From NCBI GenBank assembly GCA_001464895.1, contig LNEE01000003.1, positions 49,532 to 113,531 on the forward strand: a stretch of DNA of 64,000 bases, read 5' to 3'. The translations under genes and the position numbers were made by a program. Under the pieces are notes generated by a model. The model made no database searches and was not told where the DNA came from. It was given only the letters and a program-made list of their open reading frames with translations. Every line of letters begins with the position of its first letter. Positions within the stretch are counted from its first letter, which is position 1. Origin of the DNA: Betaproteobacteria bacterium Ga0077532 (GTDB taxonomy: Bacteria; Pseudomonadota; Gammaproteobacteria; Burkholderiales; Ga0077523). Of this stretch, positions 63,221 to 64,000 are shown piece after piece.

Positions 63221-63381
63221 GCGGATGTCGCGTACCGCGCTTTGCCAGGCTGTTGAGGTGTCGGACGATCGAGACACACTGGCGGGACGCTGGCTTCCTA
63301 CCGGGACTGGATCGCATTCCTGATCCTCGAGTCGGGCCGTACGGCGGAACTCAGAGCGCAGCCGCTGCGTAAGGTCACATC

Positions 63382-63906
63382 GTGATTCGGGAACTGTCTC
63401 TGATTCTCCGTGAATGGAAGCTGGACGAGAGAACCAGCCTCTACCTCATAGTCGCGCTTGCCGTTGGATTCGTGATCGGTCGCTACCGTGCCCGACGGCA
63501 TACCTCATTCCAGAATCGCAGCGAAGCGCTTCTGTCCCGTGTCGCTTTGACGAATTTCCGTCCTCCCGACTATCACCTGATGAATCACATCACCCTTCGG
63601 ATGGGCGACGGCACGACTCAGATTGATCACGTCCTCGTTTCCCGATTCGGCGTGTTCGTCATCGAAACCAAGGACTACAAGGGATGGATCTTTGCCGACA
63701 CAAGACAAACGAAGTGGACCCAAGTCCTCTACCAATGGAGATTCAAGTTTCAGAACCCGTTGCATCAGAACATCCGGCACGTTCGAGCAGTGCAACAGCT
63801 CCTTGACTTCCTGCCGCCCGACAACGTCAAGTCGATCGTCGTTTTCACGGGCGACGCGGAGTTCCGAACCGACATTCCCCAAGGGGTGTTCAGCATTCCT
63901 GGGTGA
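63382..63906 (+). pseudogene. NERD-domain membrane protein, 3' end cut off by IS element
   Basis: Predicted nuclease-related protein, 174 residues visible. One transmembrane helix (about 19-34) is followed by the NERD domain with the PD-(D/E)xK-like core: Asp82 (IDHVL), Glu95 and Lys97 (VIETKDYKGW), and the QNPLHQN motif (124-130). The reading frame ends at TGA 63904-63906, and those three bases are the first of an IS3-type end, so the normal C-terminus is missing. GTG at 63382 is the only start, after AAGG and an in-frame stop. The truncated core could still be made; activity is doubtful. Confidence 0.75.
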
Positions 63907-64000
63907 ACCGCCCCGAGTTTTGAGGAGGCTCCAATCTTTGAGAGGATGGAGCCATGAAGAAGACGATCAGGTTTTCCCCCGAGGTCCAGGAGCGCGCAGT
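63904..64000 (+). mobile_element. IS3-family insertion sequence, left end
   Basis: The sequence TGAACCGCCCCGAGTTT at 63904 begins an inverted-repeat end typical of IS3-family elements, followed by about 50 bp of leader with a GAGGATGGAGCC ribosome region and a transposase start. The rest lies beyond the window. The right end and target duplication cannot be seen. Confidence 0.75.
63954..64000 (+). CDS. IS3-family transposase OrfA (N-terminal fragment)
   Basis: The first 15 residues (MKKTIRFSPEVQERA) are visible before the window ends. They match the start of OrfA proteins of the IS3 family, which carry a helix-turn-helix and work with OrfB through a -1 frameshift to give the full transposase. 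Group within IS3 cannot be fixed from this short piece. A GAGGATGG ribosome site precedes the ATG. Confidence 0.8.
   Translation, partial: MKKTIRFSPEVQERA

Overview
The window is high-GC, densely coded bacterial chromosome. Gene order and content point to a betaproteobacterium: the rpsB-tsf-pyrH-frr-uppS-cdsA-dxr-rseP-bamA-skp-lpxD-fabZ-lpxA-lpxB-rnhB block, a ppsA/ppsR divergent pair, a ccoNOQP-GH-S-I cluster with an FNR/ANR-type regulator and hemN, and a PEP-CTERM protein. The species cannot be named from the sequence alone.

Layout. 1-3.2 kb: tail of a TPMT-type methyltransferase, an OFA-family MFS transporter and mobA. 2.9-7.1 kb (minus strand): pyrG-kdsA-eno-ftsB. 7.2-10.5 kb: ppsA diverging from its regulator ppsR. 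10.5-25.3 kb (minus strand): one long run of translation, isoprenoid, phospholipid, outer-membrane assembly and lipid A genes from rpsB to rnhB, ending in a small CopD-like membrane protein. Several junctions overlap by 4 bases. A putative promoter and three short tandem repeats lie in the long rpsB leader.

25.8-47.6 kb is a microaerobic respiration island, almost all on the minus strand: a histidine kinase, a Ser/Thr-kinase/receiver fusion, ccoI, ccoS, ccoNOQP, ccoG, ccoH, a small Cys-tailed membrane protein, an RND adaptor, a type I-like sulfide:quinone oxidoreductase (all three catalytic Cys present), an RND pump, a DUF2892 protein, fnr (the only plus-strand gene) and hemN with a COG2836 membrane protein. 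Four FNR-type boxes (TTGAY-N4-ATCAA) sit before ccoI, before ccoN (a tandem pair 42 bp apart with a well-spaced -10) and between hemN and fnr. The simplest reading is an FNR regulon that builds cbb3 oxidase, supplies haem without oxygen and may feed electrons from sulfide.

47.6-63.2 kb: an ACS-type MFS carrier, a PEP-CTERM secreted protein, pbpC with a bacterial alpha-2-macroglobulin, a surface-adhesin-E-like protein and a 1,345-residue AsmA-family protein. The window ends in a NERD-domain gene cut off by the left end of an IS3-family element.

Non-coding features: a 223-bp MITE-like element with CTAG flanks whose target site supplies the ccoH stop codon, a 164-bp imperfect palindrome upstream of the histidine kinase, two CRP/FNR-like palindromes flanking the sqr-RND operon, and a G-run tract at the 3' end of the AsmA gene. 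I saw no rRNA, tRNA or CRISPR array. No wholly new system is proven; the best candidates for follow-up are the kinase/receiver fusion pair and the sqr-RND operon.
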